From: Sediminibacillus halophilus
GTDB taxonomy: Bacteria > Bacillota > Bacilli > Bacillales > Amphibacillaceae
Direction: 5' to 3'
Length of the DNA stretch: 64,000 nt
Assembly (NCBI RefSeq): GCF_900103695.1
Contig: NZ_FNHF01000004.1
Span: 186,001-250,000, forward strand
In this document: positions 25,128-33,635 of the stretch, piece after piece
How positions within the stretch are numbered: position 1 is the stretch's first letter
Layout of the letters: the number at the start of each line of letters is the position of its first letter
Made by a program: the position numbers and the translations under genes
The notes under the pieces: generated by a model
Databases searched by the model: none
Told to the model about the DNA's origin: nothing
What the model saw: the letters and a program-made list of their open reading frames with translations, nothing else

Positions 25128-28100
25128 TTAGATGACCTCTTCTTCTGTTGAAAGGACCGGTTCTTGTTCCAGTATTTGCTTCCTTTTGTTGCGAGTGAAC
25201 AGCCGGTAGACTGCTGGAATAAGGAACAACGTAATAAAGGTTGCGAACAGCAGGCCGGAAATAATTACCGTTGCCATAGGCGCCTGGTAGTTACCGGATG
25301 CTCCAGAAGCAAACGCCAATGGAAGCATTCCGCCGGCAGTCGTCAGTGTAGTCAGGAATATCGGGCGAATCCGGTTTTTTCCCGCTTCCACTAAAGCCTC
25401 CTCTACATTAGACCCGGTCTTGCGTAGTTGATTAGTGCGATCAATCAGTAAAATGGCGTTGTTAAGCACGATGCCGATCAACATGACGATCCCCATGCCT
25501 GACATGATACTTAGTTCGCGCTGTGTAAGAAATAAACCGACAATAACCCCTACTACTGTCATTGGGATAATCGACATGACAATAAGCGGATGGGCGAGAT
25601 GATTGAATTGAACAGCCATCACCAGGTAGACAAGGAAAATAGCCAAAAGGAAAATTACTGCCATATCCATTATTAGTTCCTGCTGCTGTTCCAGGTCTCC
25701 TGCCGCCGATATTGAATAGCCGCCAGGTAACTCATAGTCATCAATCAGTTTTTGTACATCCCGGTTTATCGTGCCCAAGTCTTTACCCTCAATATCGGCA
25801 GATACCGACACATATCGTTCTCCATTTGTATGAGAAATCTCATTCGGTGTTTCAACTGTTCTCAACGAGACAAATTCAGATAATTCCTGTTCCCCTTTCG
25901 CTGTGGGGATCTTCTTCTCCAGGAATTGTTTTTGACTGACTGTTTCATCATTCCAGGCAGCTGTAAGCGATATGGTTTCATCCTCGGTGACCATTTCACC
26001 TACCGGTATGTCCAGAAATGCCTGCTCGATATACTGTTTGATTTGTCCTTGCGACAAGCCGGCATCCTCAATCTTTTCTTTTTTCAGCTCCACAACTTGT
26101 TCAGGAGAAGCATTTTCTATGGAATGGGTAACCCCGACAATTCCTTCTATTTCCTTTAATTCGGTGATAAACTGTTTGGTTATCCTGTTCAATTCGGAAA
26201 AATCCTCGCCGGAAATATGGACTTGAACTGGATAACCACCGCCGCCCGTCATGGCGCTTTGAACATTGGTTAACGGTGTTTCGTCTTCCAGGCTGCGCAG
26301 TGATGCCATGATATCCTCGTTGATTTCCTTTTGCTCACGGGTGATATTTTCGCCTTTGGTCATGTTGATAATGGCATAAAGCATATCGCCATTGTCCATG
26401 ACATAGTTTGTTTCCACATCACCGATTTCCTGCAATTTGTTATCTATTTTCTGAACTAGCGTTTCTTTTTCTTCTGGTGAAGTCCCGGTTTCCGTTTCGA
26501 CCATCAATTCGGAATAGCGGTTGAAAACGTCCGGCATGATAGTCATTGGTAGCTTGGTGACCAGGAACAGGGATGCGGCAAATAAGACGAAAAACAGACC
26601 GATTACCGACAAGCTATAACGCTTTTTGCGAACTGTCCAAGCAAGCATGCGCTGGTATAGCCGCATCATTTTCCCTTCCTTTAGCGTGGTTTGCTTTTTC
26701 CCGAATTTCAAAAATTTTTCAGAAAGAGCGGGAATCAACGTAAAGGAAACGATGACCGAACTGGTTAAGGTGAAAACGACCACCAGGGACAACATAATCA
26801 TAAATTGGGCAACTTCTCCTCCAAGCAACCCGATAGGAAGAAACACGACAATGGTGGTAAGCATCGAAGCGAACACGGCAGTGGCTACTTCCTTTGTCCC
26901 TTGTAGCACCGACTGTCGATTTGATAGACCTGCTTCTTTTTTTCGATAAATGGATTCGAGAATAACAATAGATGAATCAACCATCATGCCGATTCCCAAT
27001 CCGAGTCCGATCAGGGTCAACATGTTAAAGCTGTAATCAAACAGCCACATGGCCGTGAAGGTTAACAGGATGGAAGTCGGTATCGACAGGGCGATGATTG
27101 CAGTTGCCCGGATATTTCGCAGGAATAATAGCAAAACAGCAATTGCGATGATTCCGCCAATTAATATGTTGTTACTAACACCATCTATGGAATCCTGGAC
27201 ATAGTCAGCCTGGGCTACCATCTCATGAAGCTCGAAACCATTGACTAGATCTGCATCTTTGATTTCTTTTATTTCAGCGCGTACTGCTTCAGCCATCTCA
27301 ATTTGACTGACACTATCTGTACGGCCCACTTGAACGAAAATAAAGTCTTTGCTGCCATTTTTCCAGACGAACGACCCATCTTGAACAGGCTCCAGTGATA
27401 TCTCGGCAACATCCCTTAAATGGATAACCCCGTTATTTGTTGCGATTTCTGTATTTTCGATGTCTTGTAAATCGGTGTAAGTGGTATCCCAACGAAGGGC
27501 TGGAGAGTCTTTGTCTTTGCTGAAGCTTCCCAGCGTCGCTTCACTATTGGCTGCCTGTATAGCCTGAACCGCTTGTTGGGCATCCAGTGCATGATCCATT
27601 AGCTTTTGTTCATCGAAAGCAATCACTGCTTCATGTTCTTCAATCCCGGATAGTGATACATCACGCACCTCGGATAAATCCTCCAGCCTGGGCTCCAGTA
27701 CATCTTGGGCGAAAGTAGTCATTTCTTCCATCGATCCGCCGGAAACATCCATGTAAAACTCGTAGTTTTGGTTGGAACCGTAACGACCTGTTTCGATATG
27801 GTCAACTGCAGGCATGTCGGCTGCAGCAGCATTAACCGCCGATTCTACTTTTGGATAAAGGGCATCGCCTTTTCCACTATCAAAGGTTACCTGCAAGGAG
27901 CTTCTTCCGATACCTGTTGTTGATTCAACGCCTGTTACACCGTCTATAGCCAGCAACTGTTTTTCGATTGGAGTGGTAATTGAACGTTCTACATCAGCAG
28001 ACGCCATTTCTCCTGCAAGCATCTCTACGTAGGCGCCGTCCATGTCGATTGCAGGCATCAACTCTTTGTCTAACTTAACGGCAGCATAGCTGCCAATCAT

Positions 28101-28166
28101 CAAGATAAGTACTACCAACAGCCCGATTAAAATCTTTCGTTTTAAAAAAAAATCCAAAAGCCTCAT
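25128..28166 (-). CDS. swrC: RND-type efflux pump, SwrC-like
   Basis: A 1012-residue inner-membrane pump of the AcrB/HAE1 family. It has one N-terminal membrane helix (about 12-28), a large extracellular region (about 35-330), six helices (330-530), a second extracellular region (about 550-830) and six more helices to 985. The helix-four Asp pair of proton relay appears in GLGIGMMVDSSIVILESI, and GMGIVMLIGIVLNNAILLID is the matching part of the second half. In B. subtilis SwrC (YerP) exports surfactin and is needed for swarming. Substrate here is unknown; lipopeptides, bile-salt-like compounds or cationic agents are candidates. AGGAGG precedes the ATG. No adaptor or TetR regulator gene is adjacent. 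Confidence 0.9.
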   Translation of the reverse strand: MRLLDFFLKRKILIGLLVVLILMIGSYAAVKLDKELMPAIDMDGAYVEMLAGEMASADVERSITTPIEKQLLAIDGVTGVESTTGIGRSSLQVTFDSGKGDALYPKVESAVNAAAADMPAVDHIETGRYGSNQNYEFYMDVSGGSMEEMTTFAQDVLEPRLEDLSEVRDVSLSGIEEHEAVIAFDEQKLMDHALDAQQAVQAIQAANSEATLGSFSKDKDSPALRWDTTYTDLQDIENTEIATNNGVIHLRDVAEISLEPVQDGSFVWKNGSKDFIFVQVGRTDSVSQIEMAEAVRAEIKEIKDADLVNGFELHEMVAQADYVQDSIDGVSNNILIGGIIAIAVLLLFLRNIRATAIIALSIPTSILLTFTAMWLFDYSFNMLTLIGLGLGIGMMVDSSIVILESIYRKKEAGLSNRQSVLQGTKEVATAVFASMLTTIVVFLPIGLLGGEVAQFMIMLSLVVVFTLTSSVIVSFTLIPALSEKFLKFGKKQTTLKEGKMMRLYQRMLAWTVRKKRYSLSVIGLFFVLFAASLFLVTKLPMTIMPDVFNRYSELMVETETGTSPEEKETLVQKIDNKLQEIGDVETNYVMDNGDMLYAIINMTKGENITREQKEINEDIMASLRSLEDETPLTNVQSAMTGGGGYPVQVHISGEDFSELNRITKQFITELKEIEGIVGVTHSIENASPEQVVELKKEKIEDAGLSQGQIKQYIEQAFLDIPVGEMVTEDETISLTAAWNDETVSQKQFLEKKIPTAKGEQELSEFVSLRTVETPNEISHTNGERYVSVSADIEGKDLGTINRDVQKLIDDYELPGGYSISAAGDLEQQQELIMDMAVIFLLAIFLVYLVMAVQFNHLAHPLIVMSIIPMTVVGVIVGLFLTQRELSIMSGMGIVMLIGIVLNNAILLIDRTNQLRKTGSNVEEALVEAGKNRIRPIFLTTLTTAGGMLPLAFASGASGNYQAPMATVIISGLLFATFITLFLIPAVYRLFTRNKRKQILEQEPVLSTEEEVI

Positions 28167-28660
28167 TTACATCCTCCTTGATTGTTTTGTGGAACCCGCA
28201 CAATGACAACGAACATCTATTTCTGCTTTGTTCCGCAGAGGTAAGTAGTTAAATCTCATGTTAAACCCTAGGTGTTAACTTCTTGGGGAGAAACAGTAAA
28301 AAGTTCATGAATTCTTAAGGGAAACAAACGTTGCCTCGTTTCACATGCCTTTTCCATCGCATGTATATCTTACCTTTGCTTTATTCGTTGCATAATGATC
28401 TTTGGATGTATCTCGGCTAAGCCCTTAGACCGATAAGGCAATTCTAGTAAAAAAGGGTGCCCTGAGTCGGCATTGCGTTTGCATGGTCATCCATTCATTT
28501 ATGTATTGGGCTTTCGATATGTCGAATAGGTGTTCTGAGAACTTTTAGAAATTTCATTTCTTATCGCGAGAAGGAAAAGGTTTTGCCAGTTGTGAAAATA
28601 CGATCTCTTACATATGTTCCCTTGTTCTCGTTACTTGCTATGGCACTCTTATGCCAATGA
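28167..28660. other. 494-base spacer without a recognisable gene
   Basis: Between the pump and the ectD terminator I find no ORF with a ribosome site on either strand. The sequence is not simple or repetitive. It may hold a long 5' leader of the pump gene or decayed coding sequence. Confidence 0.4.
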
Positions 28661-28696
28661 AAAAACCATCAGCGTATGGAAGACGCTGATGGTTTT
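28661..28696 (-). terminator. Terminator of ectD
   Basis: A 14-bp perfect stem (AAAACCATCAGCGT with its complement), 7-nt loop, and six T residues in the minus-strand direction. Confidence 0.9.
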
Positions 28697-28731
28697 ACTT
28701 TGTGTTAAGGTGGTAAGACGCTTTATAGAAA

Positions 28732-29622
28732 TCAGCCTAGTACCGGGAGTTTTTTTCTAGCTGCGATGAATTCAGGTCTAGGTGCTGCACCGGAGAATGG
28801 TTCGACCAGCCTGTTCTCCACACTGTTATACACCATAAACAAGTTATTGCGACCGAATGGCGTGATATTGCTGTTGCTGCCGTGCATCGTATTGCACTCG
28901 AATAGCAGCACGCTGCCTGCTGGTCCGGTCGGAACCGAAATGCCATATTCGTCGGCGAGCCAACGCATGCTGTCGTGGTCTGGTACGCCGAACTCCTGCA
29001 TTTTTAATGATTTTTTATAATGGTCTTCAGGTGCTTCTCCGATACAGGAAATAAAATGCTCGTGTGAACCAGGAATCAACATTAGCGGTCCGTTAAAGGA
29101 ATAGTTGTCAGACAATGCAATGGATACACTGACCGCACGCATCCGCGGCATTCCGTCTTCGACATGCCAGGTTTCGAAATCGGAATGCCAATAAAATTCT
29201 TTTCCGGTAAACCCTGGCTTATAGTTGATTCTGGACTGATTGACGTAGACATCGCCTCCGAGCAGGTAATTGACGATATCGAGCAGTCGTTGGTCTGCAG
29301 AAACCTTATCAAAATAATCACTGTTCTGGTGTACGGCAAAAATAGAACGGATTTCCTCGCTGGTCGGTTCGCGGACGACCTCCGGTTTGTCCGATTGCTT
29401 GTATTCATCAGCCAAGCCGTAGATTTCTTTACTCATTTCTTTTACTTCTGTTTCCGAAAAGAAATTCTCCAACATCAAAAAGCCGTTTTTTTCATACGAG
29501 TTTATCTGTTCTTGTGAAAGTGGAGAATGATTTTCTTGACCTTCTCCAGCATGAATGATCGGGTCCTTTCTCGGAATTATGCTGACTTCCTGACTTTTTC
29601 TGGACGGATATAGATCTTGCAT
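28732..29622 (-). CDS. ectD: Ectoine hydroxylase
   Basis: A 296-residue Fe(II)/2-oxoglutarate dioxygenase that converts the compatible solute ectoine to 5-hydroxyectoine. The signature [17 protein letters not shown] supplies iron ligands His146 and Asp148; the third ligand is His247 in NTMHGSNSN, and Arg in the later [11 protein letters not shown] region fits 2-oxoglutarate binding. Length and spacing match characterised EctD proteins very closely. AAAGGAG precedes the ATG. ectABC are not beside it, so the gene depends on ectoine made elsewhere in the genome or taken up. It is good evidence for a salt-tolerant host. Confidence 0.95.
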   Translation of the reverse strand: MQDLYPSRKSQEVSIIPRKDPIIHAGEGQENHSPLSQEQINSYEKNGFLMLENFFSETEVKEMSKEIYGLADEYKQSDKPEVVREPTSEEIRSIFAVHQNSDYFDKVSADQRLLDIVNYLLGGDVYVNQSRINYKPGFTGKEFYWHSDFETWHVEDGMPRMRAVSVSIALSDNYSFNGPLMLIPGSHEHFISCIGEAPEDHYKKSLKMQEFGVPDHDSMRWLADEYGISVPTGPAGSVLLFECNTMHGSNSNITPFGRNNLFMVYNSVENRLVEPFSGAAPRPEFIAARKKLPVLG

Positions 29623-29840
29623 AAATCGCCACTCCTTTTTGATTTTTCGTTTTGGAATGATTCAGTTTGCCTTTCTGCTAAGTAAGAAACTAGCTTCTAA
29701 GTCTGTCCAAACAAATCCGGACCCCTCGAAATTAATCACCTATGTGTTAGTGTCCGGTAGTCCAAGCGGAGAAGGCCACCTCCTTTTTTTATAAACATTC
29801 AGAAAACTATCTCACCTCCAACCCTAATAGACAAAGGCTA

Positions 29841-29877
29841 TATTGGCAAAATCGCTGAGAGCGATTCTCGGTCAATA
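29841..29877. other. Two-part hairpin in the spacer upstream of ectD
   Basis: AATCGCT/AGCGATT (3-nt loop) is nested within TATTG/CAATA. No T tract follows on either strand. The spacer 29623-29993 has no gene; the function of the hairpin is unknown. Confidence 0.3.
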
Positions 29878-29993
29878 CAGCTGTCTGTAAGGCGATTGAG
29901 AAGAAATATTTAGCACTTGAGTTGTTTATCTAGTGCTTGGTTGAGCAAGGTGGAGGATGTGGCTGTAAGCTCTTTTGGGAAAGTTCGCGAAAA

Positions 29994-30026
29994 AAAGAGG
30001 GTTCTCCTCATGAGGGACCCTCTTTC
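29994..30026 (-). terminator. Terminator of the small Xre gene
   Basis: Stem AAAGAGGGT/ACCCTCTTT with an inner CCTC/GAGG pairing; a run of seven T residues follows in the minus direction. Confidence 0.85.
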
Positions 30027-30032
30027 TATCGC

Positions 30033-30368
30033 TTATTTTGCTTTTTTCCATTCCAACATAACATCGATAATTTTAATTAGTGCCTGGCGATCTTCTTCAC
30101 CTAATTGGTTTAAATGTAAGAGGGTATTCATCTGTTCATCCTTAACATTTTCAGCGAGATGGAAAAGCTCGGAAATAGGAATCCCCAATGAAATGGTAAC
30201 TTTGTGAATGGTATTGATGGTAGGGTTTTTTTCTCCTCTTTCAAGCTGGCCTATATAGGTGGGATGTAATCCGGACAAATGAGCCAGTTCTTCCTGACTA
30301 AGTACTTGCTGTTTCCTGATTGCTCTGAGCCGTTCTCCTATTACTACCGAAATTGGCTTCTGGTGCAT
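30033..30368 (-). CDS. Xre-family HTH regulator
   Basis: A 111-residue protein with an Xre-type helix-turn-helix (residues about 8-64; LSQEELAHLSGLHPTYIGQLERG is typical, cut here into helices 2 and 3) and a roughly 40-residue helical tail that may dimerise. Close in plan to small chromosomal regulators of unknown target. AGAGGTGATAGT precedes the ATG. Monocistronic. It lies between ectD and sda but shares no evident operator with either, so the regulon cannot be named. Confidence 0.8.
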   Translation of the reverse strand: MHQKPISVVIGERLRAIRKQQVLSQEELAHLSGLHPTYIGQLERGEKNPTINTIHKVTISLGIPISELFHLAENVKDEQMNTLLHLNQLGEEDRQALIKIIDVMLEWKKAK

Positions 30369-30485
30369 ACTATCACCTCTATACTAGAAATATACATGGT
30401 ATTCGGGAACAATCGAAGATACTATAAATAGTGTTTTGTAAGCGTTGAAATACTATAGGTATTTTAGTAAGATGTTTATAGGCAA

Positions 30486-30517
30486 TTATCCCTATTGGTA
30501 AAAAACCTTATGGATAA
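30486..30517. promoter_or_regulatory. DnaA-box-like sites upstream of sda
   Basis: The minus strand of 30509-30517 reads TTATCCATA, one base from the DnaA box TTATCCACA; the plus strand at 30486-30494 reads TTATCCCTA, two bases off. In B. subtilis sda is activated through DnaA sites in its promoter. Confidence 0.45.
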
Positions 30518-30608
30518 GTAGAGATGGAAATAAGTAGGTATTGTTGCAGTTCAACTAGACACAACTTTAAATTGAATGAAATAACTATTGGTTAAAGGTG
30601 ATGTAAAA

Positions 30609-30740
30609 ATGTTTGATAGCTTGTCAGATGATATTTTGATGGACGCTTATTTGAAAGCGCTAGAACTGGATTTGGAAAAGGATTTTATATCCCTGCTGGA
30701 AAAGGCCTTGGTGTATCGGGGCCTGTTTGTACCGAAGTGA
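30609..30740 (+). CDS. sda: Sporulation checkpoint protein Sda
   Basis: A 43-residue helical-hairpin protein matching Sda, with LSDDILMDAYLKALELDLEKD followed (after a break) by FISLLEKALVYRGL; B. subtilis Sda is 46 residues and has the same pattern. Sda binds the dimerisation domain of the KinA-type histidine kinases and blocks phosphorylation of Spo0F when DNA replication is disturbed. AAAGGTGAT lies 6-7 bases before ATG 30609. DnaA-box-like sites about 100 bases upstream fit the known replication control. It supports the host being a spore former. A candidate small RNA is encoded on the opposite strand just downstream, in convergent orientation. Confidence 0.9.
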   Translation: MFDSLSDDILMDAYLKALELDLEKDFISLLEKALVYRGLFVPK

Positions 30741-30878
30741 AGAACGCTGAAAGCTAAGGGAAAGACAGGTTGATCAAACATATAAACGTCTCGGAGAAAT
30801 AATCACCAAACGATCAGGAAGAACCCTCATGCTTTTATGTACAAGGTACCAGGACAGGCAAATCAGACAATAAGCGTG

Positions 30879-31155
30879 AATTAGAAAGGCGCCCCCAATA
30901 AATTGGGAGCGCCTAATTTTATGAACACTATAAGCAACTTGTCTTCTTTTAACAAGTATCAAACCAAATGAATGTTGCCGCGGTCTAAGTTCCACCTGGA
31001 TGTTTTTAAAACTTAAACGACGTAAGCCCTACCTCTCTTACATCCTCACGGCTCCGAAGCCGATCCAGTGTGAATAAGTGTTGCTAAAAACTAAGCAGAA
31101 TGCCAGTTTAATGAGACTTGTCATTCTTAGTAAGTTACTTCTTTGGCGAAGTCTA
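30879..31155 (-). ncRNA. Candidate small non-coding RNA, about 277 nt
   Basis: A transcript is predicted from an almost perfect SigA promoter at 31162-31190 to a terminator at 30888-30913, all on the minus strand. There is no ORF with a ribosome site in between. Visible hairpins (in RNA sense) include ACTTC/GAAGT near the 5' end, CTAAG...CTTAG, and CGGCT-TCGG-AGCCG, a very stable UUCG-type loop. It does not read like tmRNA, RNase P RNA, SRP RNA or 6S RNA as I know them. A GGTGGAAC...ACCGCGG stretch recalls a T-box core but is interrupted and no gene follows. Convergent with sda, whose stop is 139 bases beyond its end. Confidence 0.6.
30888..30913 (-). terminator. Terminator of the candidate small RNA
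   Basis: Read on the minus strand, GGCGCTCCCAAT pairs with ATTGGGGGCGCC including one U-G pair; on the plus strand that pair would be C-A, so the hairpin is better in minus orientation. TTTCT follows. Confidence 0.75.
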
Positions 31156-31161
31156 TTTTTA

Positions 31162-31190
31162 AATATAACACTCTGCCGGTGGAATGTCAA
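31162..31190 (-). promoter_or_regulatory. Strong SigA promoter of the candidate small RNA
   Basis: On the minus strand TTGACA (31190-31185) and TATATT (31167-31162) are exactly 17 bases apart. No other promoter in the window is closer to consensus. Confidence 0.75.
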
Positions 31191-31298
31191 TACTCTATAT
31201 GTTCACTTCCATTATGTGCACATACAAAATATACCCATCCCGGCCTTACCTTAACCCTCCAAAAAATAGAATGATAAAAATTACCCAGAAAAACACAA

Positions 31299-31565
31299 GG
31301 GGGTCAGCACACGGGGGTCAGGCCCCAAAACAGGAATAAACGCCAGAAAACCGGGTAAAAGAAAAGGCGGAGGGTCAGACACTGAGAGCCATATAGTTAG
31401 AGTGAAGGGCCATTCGGGGGACATACCTTTAACCGAGAAAAGTAGTGACCTGGCAGGAATCTAGCCTTATTGAGGGTGGCTTTTTTGGAGGATGGGGTCA
31501 GTCCCTCCCATTTCGGAAGTGACCGCTTTTTCCCAGGATAGAAGATGAGAGGGACTGACCCCATC
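31299..31565. repeat. GGGGTCAGTCCCC repeats, including a 17-bp inverted pair
   Basis: Partial copies lie near 31299, 31314 and 31371. At 31491-31507 GATGGGGTCAGTCCCTC is matched exactly by its reverse complement at 31549-31565, 41 bases apart, forming a REPIN-like hairpin. No gene is present in 31200-31676. Confidence 0.8.
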
Positions 31566-31679
31566 TCTGATCCCTCTCCTGCTACCGGTTGGCTGGACTG
31601 GCAGTTTTGATGTTTTGTATTATAATGGGGAGGGTTGAGGATTTAATACAGATGATTTCATACTAAAGGAGTTGTTTTG

Positions 31680-32420
31680 GTGGTAAGTAAACCTGACATA
31701 AAATTAATTGCATTAGACATGGACGGAACGTTGCTGAATTCGAACGAGGAGATTTCGGAAGCGAATCGCAAGGCGATTACTGAAGCCCGCAATAAAGGGG
31801 TGGAGGTTGTTCTTTCCACCGGACGTCACCGGTCATCCTGCGAAGCGCATGCCGTATCTTTGAATCTTTCTTCTTATTTGATCACCGTAAATGGGAGTGA
31901 GATTTGGACTTCAGAAGGTGAACTGGTATCCCGCCAGTCTTTAGATATCGAAACCATTAAAAAACTGGTCGATCTTAATGAACGTTATGGCACACGCGCA
32001 TGGATGGCCTCCACAGAAAAAGTCTTCCGTGGAGAGTTCCCGACTGATTTAGAAGGGTACGAATGGCTTAAAGTCGGAATCGATATCGACAGTGAAGAGG
32101 TCAAAGATCGAATCCTAGAAGAATTGGAAGGAAACGATTTGCTTGAGCTTAGTAATTCCCATCCGATGAATATCGAAATTAACGCTGTTGGCATCAACAA
32201 AGCGAGAGCCCTTGAAAAAATTTGCGGGTTGATGGGCATTACGCTGGATCAGGTAATGACTGTAGGTGACAGTCTTAATGACATTAAAATGATTCAGGAG
32301 GCAGGACTTGGAGTAGCGATGGGCAATGCTCAGGAAGAAGTAAAACAGACTGCCGATTGGGTTACAACGGATAATAATCATGACGGAGTTGCCAAAGCAA
32401 TCGAACATTGGATTCTGTAA
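31680..32420 (+). CDS. Cof-type HAD-IIB phosphatase
   Basis: A 246-residue haloacid-dehalogenase-fold phosphatase. Motif I DMDGTLLNS (nucleophile and acid/base Asp), motif II STGR, and motif IV GDSLNDIKMI are all intact, with a C2-type cap between motifs II and III as in Cof/YkrA proteins. These act on sugar phosphates, flavin or pyridoxal phosphates; the natural substrate is not predictable. AAAGGAG at 31665-31671 suits GTG 31680 best; TTG 31677 is an alternative. Monocistronic with a perfect terminator. Confidence 0.9.
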   Translation: MVSKPDIKLIALDMDGTLLNSNEEISEANRKAITEARNKGVEVVLSTGRHRSSCEAHAVSLNLSSYLITVNGSEIWTSEGELVSRQSLDIETIKKLVDLNERYGTRAWMASTEKVFRGEFPTDLEGYEWLKVGIDIDSEEVKDRILEELEGNDLLELSNSHPMNIEINAVGINKARALEKICGLMGITLDQVMTVGDSLNDIKMIQEAGLGVAMGNAQEEVKQTADWVTTDNNHDGVAKAIEHWIL

Positions 32421-32432
32421 TCTCCGCAAGTC

Positions 32433-32469
32433 AACAAACGCCTGGATGCTAATCCAGGCGTTTGTTATT
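32433..32469 (+). terminator. Terminator of the HAD phosphatase gene
   Basis: A 15-bp perfect stem AACAAACGCCTGGAT and complement around a GCTA loop, followed by ATTT; the T tract is short. Confidence 0.8.
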
Positions 32470-32503
32470 TCAGGGTACGAGTATAAATTTCCGATGTAGT
32501 GCT

Positions 32504-32745
32504 GTCCAGCTTCAACGCCTACCCCCTCGAGGTCTAAAGCAAATCCTCTGTGTGGCAAGAAAGCGCCCCTCCGAGGATTTGCTTAAGCTTGTCGGGGGTG
32601 AGCAAGGCGTTTCCGCATTTCTTCGTCCAGCTTCAACGCCTAACCCCTCGAGGTCTTAAACAAGTCCTCTGTGCGGCAAGAAAGCGCCCCTCCGAGGATT
32701 TGCTTAAGCTTGACGGGAGTGAGCAAGGCGTTTCCGCATTTCTTA
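32504..32745. repeat. 121-bp element in two tandem copies
   Basis: Copy 1 spans 32504-32624 and copy 2 spans 32625-32745, differing at roughly ten positions. Each starts GTCCAGCTTCAACGCC, has CTCGAGGTC, AAATCCTCTG/CGAGGATTTG and AAGCTTG, and ends GCAAGGCGTTTCCGCATTTCTT. Internal complementary arms (AACGCC/GGCGTT, AATCCTC/GAGGATT) give a fold-back structure. Similar dispersed intergenic elements are common in marine and salt-loving Bacillaceae. The right edge supplies the stop codon of the next gene on the minus strand. Confidence 0.85.
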
Positions 32746-33618
32746 GGTACCGTCACGATTGTCGTTCAACGTATCAACTAGTTCCGTTGCGTATTCTGCA
32801 GCTTCGTTAGGATAGACGATATTTAATTGTCTGCAAACATCAGCGGAAATCGTACGGAAAAAATCCATGGTGTTTTTCAAAGCTTCCCACATTTCTTTCA
32901 GCTCGTAGCGTGCGTACAGCTTCTTAAACTCTTCACTGACTTTTGGCCCCGTCCACCTTTCAAAAAAACGATAGCCATGCCAGGTTTGGAAGTCGGCATC
33001 TTTACGTGCTTTAACTTGCACCTTCATCATTAAGGTAAGGCAATCTTTCATATAGCCATCACAAATGGACTTCCCGTCCAACAGTTCTCCCCGTCGAAAC
33101 TTTTTTGCTGCCAGGTATGCATGATACCAAAAATCATGGATGAGATTTTCTATATCCATAGTCGCCACCCCTCGATCACTGGGTGGTAGCGCCTCTGCTT
33201 TTTGGATGATCGACCGGGTGATGTCATCTTTATCGATTACTACTTTTACCCCTTTGGCAAGAACATCGAGAACTTCCGCATTTTTTTCCAGCTCAGGTAA
33301 GGAGGCCACTGGAAAGAAGGCAAAGTCGACATCCAGTCCCCCCTCAAATAAAACTCTTCGTTCCGTACTATCTCCGACAGCAGTCCTTTCCAGAAAGGTA
33401 ATAACAGGTTTCCCGAGGTGTGACAACCAGTTCGTATTGTTTAAAAGGAGGGCAGGGTTTTTAGTGAAAACGACAAGGTCGAGATCCGCCCATTCATCTG
33501 CCGGCATTTCTACTCTTGCTCTGGAACCGACAAGGAAGGCTGCACGAATGTTTTCACTTTCTTCTGCATAGAGAACAAAACGGTCTATCAGATCATCAAA
33601 GGTTATTTGAGAAATCAC
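32743..33618 (-). CDS. Aminoglycoside 6-adenylyltransferase-like nucleotidyltransferase
   Basis: A 291-residue protein of the AadE/ANT(6) streptomycin-adenylyltransferase family. The nucleotidyltransferase core is intact: GSRAR near residue 31-35 and EWADLDLVVF near 42-51 with the metal-binding Asp pair, then LDVDFAFFP as the third acidic site. The C-terminal helical domain contains IENLIHDFWYHAYLAAKKFRRGEL, cut here around residue 160, typical of the family. Many chromosomal members are not proven resistance genes. It is probably cotranscribed with the YdcF-like gene 17 bases upstream. Its TAA stop lies inside the last bases of the 121-bp repeat, so the C-terminus may have been changed by repeat insertion. 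Confidence 0.85.
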   Translation of the reverse strand: MISQITFDDLIDRFVLYAEESENIRAAFLVGSRARVEMPADEWADLDLVVFTKNPALLLNNTNWLSHLGKPVITFLERTAVGDSTERRVLFEGGLDVDFAFFPVASLPELEKNAEVLDVLAKGVKVVIDKDDITRSIIQKAEALPPSDRGVATMDIENLIHDFWYHAYLAAKKFRRGELLDGKSICDGYMKDCLTLMMKVQVKARKDADFQTWHGYRFFERWTGPKVSEEFKKLYARYELKEMWEALKNTMDFFRTISADVCRQLNIVYPNEAAEYATELVDTLNDNRDGT

Positions 33619-33635
33619 ACAATCCCCCTTCTTTA

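Noticed and set aside
29767..29795. GGAG/CTCC hairpin with T run as a plus-strand terminator
   Set aside because: The stem is only about four base pairs and no plus-strand gene lies upstream.
29917..30207. 96-codon plus-strand ORF opposite the small Xre gene
   Set aside because: It is a shadow of the Xre coding sequence and its terminator.
30774..30995. 73-codon minus-strand ORF
   Set aside because: It passes through the terminator of the candidate small RNA and lacks a ribosome site.
30900..31155. T-box riboswitch on the minus strand
   Set aside because: A GGTGGAAC...ACCGCGG stretch recalls the T-box antiterminator sequence, but it is interrupted by four bases, lies about 95 bases before the terminator, and no synthetase or amino acid gene follows on that strand.
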